64,000 bases of DNA, from positions 3,157,519 to 3,221,518 of the forward strand of contig NW_020312968.1 in assembly GCF_003265705.1 (NCBI RefSeq), given 5' to 3'. Source of the stretch: Callorhinus ursinus. Lineage: Eukaryota; Chordata; Mammalia; Carnivora; Otariidae. The notes under the pieces are model-generated. The model was not told the DNA's origin. It made no database searches and saw only the letters and a program-made list of their open reading frames with translations. Both the position numbers and the translations under genes were made by a program. Positions 60,570 through 64,000 of this stretch are shown here, piece by piece. Each line of letters opens with the position of its first letter. Positions within the stretch are counted from its first letter, which is position 1.

Positions 60570-60890
60570 AGTGATTCTCTAAGTGGGGTCCTAAAACCAG
60601 CAGCCTTGGGGCGCCTGGCTGACTCAGTCGGTAGAACACGGGACTCTTGATCTGGGGGTTGGGAGTTGAAGCCCCACGTTGGCAGTAGAGATTACTTAAA
60701 AAAATTTTTTTTTTTTTAAATAAAACCAGCAGCCTCAGAATCACCTGGGTGCTTGCTAGAAATGCAAATTACTGACCCTACTCCTCACTCTTTCTGAATC
60801 AAGAAATCGAGATGGGGTTCAGCCATCTGTACTCTAACACGGGTGATTCTGGTCCATGCTTAAGTTTGAGAACCACTGGTCTAAAACTTC
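60570..60890 (+). mobile_element. MER5A-type DNA transposon relic, split by SINE
   Basis: AGTGATTCTCTAAGTGGGGTCC precedes the SINE. CTCAGAATCACCTGGGTGCTTG and GTTTGAGAACCACTGGT follow it. It is a non-autonomous hAT relic. Confidence 0.75.
60607..60720 (+). repeat. Short-type CAN SINE inside a MER5A
   Basis: GGCGCCTGGCTGACTCAGTCGGTAG to AGATTACTT with an A/T tail. TAAAACCAGCAGCCT flanks it at 60592-60606 and 60721-60735. Confidence 0.92.
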
Positions 60891-61014
60891 CTCCCAGCCC
60901 TCTAGTTTAAGAAGGGAGTTAAACACAGGTAAAGAGGTAGATAATAGTGTAACATGTAAATCAAAGTAATTAATGACCAACGTGTGTAGAAATATGAATA
61001 GCTACCTATCATGA

Positions 61015-61430
61015 GCATTTGCCGCGGACGGGGTACTGAGCCCTATGTACGCACTATCTCATATTACCCTGGCAGGAGTTACACAAGGAAGGACACTGAT
61101 GTTTAGAAAGGTTGAGGGGCACCTGAGTGGCTCAGTCAGTTAAGTGTCTGCCTTCAGCTCAGGTCATGATTCCAGGGTCCTGGGATCGAGCCCCGCATTG
61201 GGCTCCCTGCTCAGCGGGGAGTCTGCTTCTCCCTCTCCCTCTGCCTCTCCCTTTCCCCCTGCTTGTGCTCTCTCTCTCTCACTCTCTCTCTCAAATAAAT
61301 AAATAAAATATTTAAAAAAAAATAGAACGGTTGAATCACTTGGTCTGGTTTCTAGTTGGAAAGTGAAGAAGCTGGGATTTGAATTTAAGTTTTTCCATGT
61401 CCAGAGTGTGTGTTCATGCTAGTGAATTAA
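61015..61430 (-). repeat. MIR relic split by the SINE at 61116-61323
   Basis: TACGCACTATCTCATATTACCC before the SINE. GAAGAAGCTGGGATTTGAATTT and CCAGAGTGTGTGTTC after it. Confidence 0.6.
61116..61323 (+). repeat. CAN SINE inside a MIR
   Basis: AGAAAGGTTGA (61105-61115) and AGAACGGTTGA (61324-61334) flank it. Its CT-rich body is near consensus. Confidence 0.9.
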
Positions 61431-62490
61431 GAGGGGAGGCGTCTGCATAGGGCACGTTTACAGAGGAGGAGCCGGGGTGGCTTAGCACCCACCCGCATCA
61501 GGAGGCAGAGTGCCCAGGACCCCCAGGAGTTTAAAGGGCCCACGTGAAACTTTGAATTTCTTTTAACATCTAAAGAAAAAAAATGATTTTACTCCTGTGT
61601 GGATTATACTTTTTCCCTACCAATACAGAGGTTAAATAAAGTTTTGGATTTTTTTTTTTTTTAATGGAGGAAAGAGCCCGGGAAAGTAACAGTGCCTAAG
61701 GCCCACCAAGGGCGTAATGTGGCCCTCAGAGGTGTAATTCGAGACGGGCGTGAAGGGACGGTCATAATTTGGAAAGGCCAAGAAGAGGGTGAGAGGTCAG
61801 CCAAGCTGTCTAGGCAGAGAGAGATGAAGGAAAGCATGCACACAGGAAGGTAATCACAGAAGCAATATACGATAGTCCTATTTTTCTGAGTAAAACCTGG
61901 AAACATCTTCTGACACAGGGTTTGGTCATAGGGCAGAACCAAGACTGTCCTGAAAAAAAATAAATAAATAAAGTTTGGGCTTCAAAAAGAGAAGTAGGCT
62001 GATAGTATATGCAATATGACATACCAGCTACAAATTGGCTTCGAGCCCTCCCCTCCCCCTGCTGCACCTCCTCACTCAAGTTCCCACACTGGTTTGAGAG
62101 CTGCAAGCCATATTTTCAAAATGCAAGGAGGCCTCAGAAGGTGGTTTTTCTCCTTGTACTTCACCGACTTCCTCTTGTTAACAGAACTCGTTTTGAGTGT
62201 GGGGAGAGAAACTCTCTCCCTTGAGATTAGCGGCGCTGGGTTCTGGTTCCTAGGATCCATCTTCCCTCTTCCCAGAGGCTTTGCCAACACCTTGGTCATC
62301 CTCCAGCTATAGATCCGCCAGCTCAGGATCACACCCCGACTCCCAAGACAGTGATGGATATGCCCAGTCTTTCCGATGGGGTCACAGAGAACATTGGCAC
62401 AGTAATCTGCACCACACACAATGTTCTTAAAATAGGGAAGAACTAGTAAATAGGTTTCTTTTAAAAAAGACCACGGTTGGTTTTTTTTTT

Positions 62491-63972
62491 TTCGCAATGG
62501 GTTTGCCGCCAGAACACAGGTGTCGTGAAAACCACCGCTCAACCTAAACCAAAATGGGAAAGGAAAAGACTCACATCAACATCGTCGTCATTGGACACGT
62601 AGATTCGGGCAAGTCTACCACTACTGGTCATCTGATCGACAAATGTGGTGGGATCGACAAAAGAACTATCGAAGAATTTGAGAAGGAGGCTGCTGAGGTG
62701 GGAAAGGGCTCCTTCAAGTACGCCTGGGTCTTGGATAAACTGAAAGCTGAACGTGAACGTGGTATCACCATTGATATCTCCCTGTGGAAATTCGAGACCA
62801 GCAAGTATTACGTGACCATCACTGATGCCCCAGGACACAGAGACTTTATCAAGAACATGATTACAGGCACATCTCAGGCTGACTGTGCTGTCCTGATTGT
62901 TGCTGCTGGTGTTGGTGAATGTGAAGCCGGTAGCTCCAAGAATGGGCAGACCCGTGAGCATGCCCTTCTGGCTTACACACTGGGTGTAAAACAACTGATT
63001 GTTGGTGTTAACAAGATGGATTCCACTGAGCCACCCTACAGCCAGAAGAGATACGAGGAAATCGTTAAGGAAGTCAGCACCTACATTAAGAAAATTGGCT
63101 ACAACCCCGACACAGTAGCATTTGTGCCAATTTCTGGTTGGAACGGTGACAACATGCTGGAGCCAAGTGCTAACATGCCTTGGTTCAAGGGATGGAAAGT
63201 CACCCATAAAGATGGGAATGCCAGTGGAACCACACTGCTTGAAGCTCTGGATTGCATCCTGCCACCAACTCGTCCAGCTGACAAGCCCTTGCGTCTGCCT
63301 CTCCAGGACGTCTACAAAATTGGTGGTGTTGGTACTGTCCCTGTGGGCCGAGTCGGGACTGGTGTTCTTAAACCTGGGTTGGTGGTCACCTTTGCGCCAG
63401 TCAGTGTTACAACTGAAGTAAAGTCTGTTGAAATGCACCATGAAGCTTTGAGTGAGGCTCTTCCTGGGGACAATGTGGGCTTCAATGTCAAGAACGTATC
63501 TGTCAAAGATGTTCGTTGTGGCAGTGTGGCTGGTGACAGCAAAAATGACCCACCACTGGAAGCAGCTGGCTTCACGGCTCAGGTGATTATCCTGAACCAT
63601 CCAGGCCAAATCAGTGCTGGATATGCACCTGTGCTGGATCGTCACACAGCTCACGTTGCTTGCAAGTTTGCTGAGCTGAAGGAGAAAACAGATTGTCGAT
63701 CTGGAAAAAAGCTGGAAGATGGTCCCAAGTTCTTGAAATCTGGTGATGCTGCCATTGTTGATATGGTTCCTGGCAAGCCTATGTGTGTTGAGAGCTTCTC
63801 TGACTATCCTCCTCTGGGCCGTTTTGCTGTTCGTGACATGAGACAGACGGTTGCTGTGGGTGTCATCAAAGCAGTGGACAAGAAGGCAGCTGGAGCTGGC
63901 AAGGTCACCAAGTCTGCCCAGAAAGCTCAGAAGGCTAAATGAATATTATCCCCAATACCTGCCACCCCAGTC
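62491..63972 (+). pseudogene. EEF1A1: EEF1A1 processed retrocopy with intact 462-codon frame
   Basis: An intronless copy of the mRNA for translation elongation factor eEF1A1, the GTPase that delivers aminoacyl-tRNA to the ribosome. The ORF is 62554-63942, 462 codons, the full family length. The P-loop GHVDSGKST (codons 14-22), DAPGH switch region and NKMD guanine-specificity motif are all present. The 5' side carries the spliced EEF1A1 leader (TTTCGCAATGGGTTTGCCGCCAG, then AACACAGGTGTCGTGAAAAC) directly before the ATG. After the stop, the 3' UTR start ATATTATCCCCAATACCTGCC is visible before a SINE interrupts it. Against the nearly invariant mammalian eEF1A1 remembered from knowledge, about 20 residues differ, for example Y29D and E268G plus several Arg to Cys/His changes typical of CpG decay. 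No stop or frameshift exists. It lies in sense orientation in PRUNE2 intron 9 with no promoter of its own evident. I judge it a retropseudogene; an automated pipeline might call it EEF1A1-like. Confidence 0.92.
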
Positions 63973-64000
63973 TTTTTTTTTTTTTTTTTAAGATTTTATT
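63973..64000 (-). repeat. CAN SINE, antisense, cut by window end, inside retrocopy 3' UTR
   Basis: About 17 T followed by AAGATTTTATT is the reverse complement of the SINE tail. It replaces the EEF1A1 3' UTR right after the CTCTT-equivalent position, so the SINE landed in the retrocopy and is younger than it. Confidence 0.75.

Larger units (their letters stand above)
58789..64000 (+). other. PRUNE2: PRUNE2 intron 9, 5' part
   Basis: The intron starts GTAAGC and continues to the window edge. It contains a short (TTTA)n at 58806-58825, MIR copies, a MER5A split by a short SINE, a MIR split by a SINE, and the EEF1A1 retrocopy at the end. About 59330-59800, 59900-60570 and 61430-62490 are otherwise unremarkable, with no PRUNE2 exon recognised. 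Confidence 0.8.

Noticed and set aside
62539..63654. 371-codon open frame antisense to the EEF1A1 retrocopy
   Set aside because: Long antisense frames are a known by-product of EEF1A codon usage. The product resembles no family and there is no promoter or splice context.
1..64000. CRISPR arrays, bacterial operons, or an undescribed defence system
   Set aside because: The sequence is plainly mammalian. No spaced direct repeats of CRISPR type and no operon-like coding density exist.

Overview
The window is nuclear DNA from a carnivoran mammal, most likely an arctoid caniform (bear, seal or mustelid group). The evidence is about twenty tRNA-Lys-derived CAN SINEs with the head GGGGCGCCTGGGTGGCTCAG, carnivore-type L1 3' ends, and old mammal-wide repeats (MIR, L2, MER5A, MER20). 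The middle of these SINEs matches my memory of arctoid copies better than cat or dog families. No prokaryotic, viral or organelle gene is present.

One real protein-coding gene crosses the window on the + strand: PRUNE2 (protein prune homolog 2, also BMCC1 or BNIPXL). Three consecutive exons are visible with consensus splice sites and compatible phases: 47940-48098 (exon 7 in human numbering), the giant exon 51102-57642 (exon 8, 6541 nt), and 58023-58788 (exon 9). They encode the end of the PRUNE/DHHA2-like region and then a very long, acidic, apparently disordered middle region. The 5' exons lie upstream of the window and the exons for the C-terminal BCH domain lie downstream.

Layout: 1-47939 is the intron before exon 7 (intron 6 in human numbering). 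It is repeat-rich, with two near-identical 5'-truncated antisense L1 insertions at about 4.15-5.17 kb and 17.8-18.8 kb. It also holds a CpG-rich patch with a good CTCF-like motif near 15.2 kb. In human the antisense lncRNA PCA3 lies in this intron, but I could not identify a PCA3 counterpart. 48099-51101 is intron 7, with L1 and MIR relics. 57643-58022 is the 380-bp intron 8, with a C-rich tract beside the donor and a 62-bp SINE remnant. 58789-64000 is the start of intron 9; it contains MER5A and MIR copies split by SINEs and a sense-oriented processed EEF1A1 retrocopy with an intact 462-codon frame.

I found no undescribed enzymatic or defence system. The most interesting signals are the array of tryptophan-centred short motifs in the giant PRUNE2 exon (including a WGDF adaptor-ear-type motif), the open but substituted EEF1A1 retrocopy, the CTCF-like CpG patch, the C-rich tract at the exon 8 donor, and clear transposon-insertion histories readable from target-site duplications.
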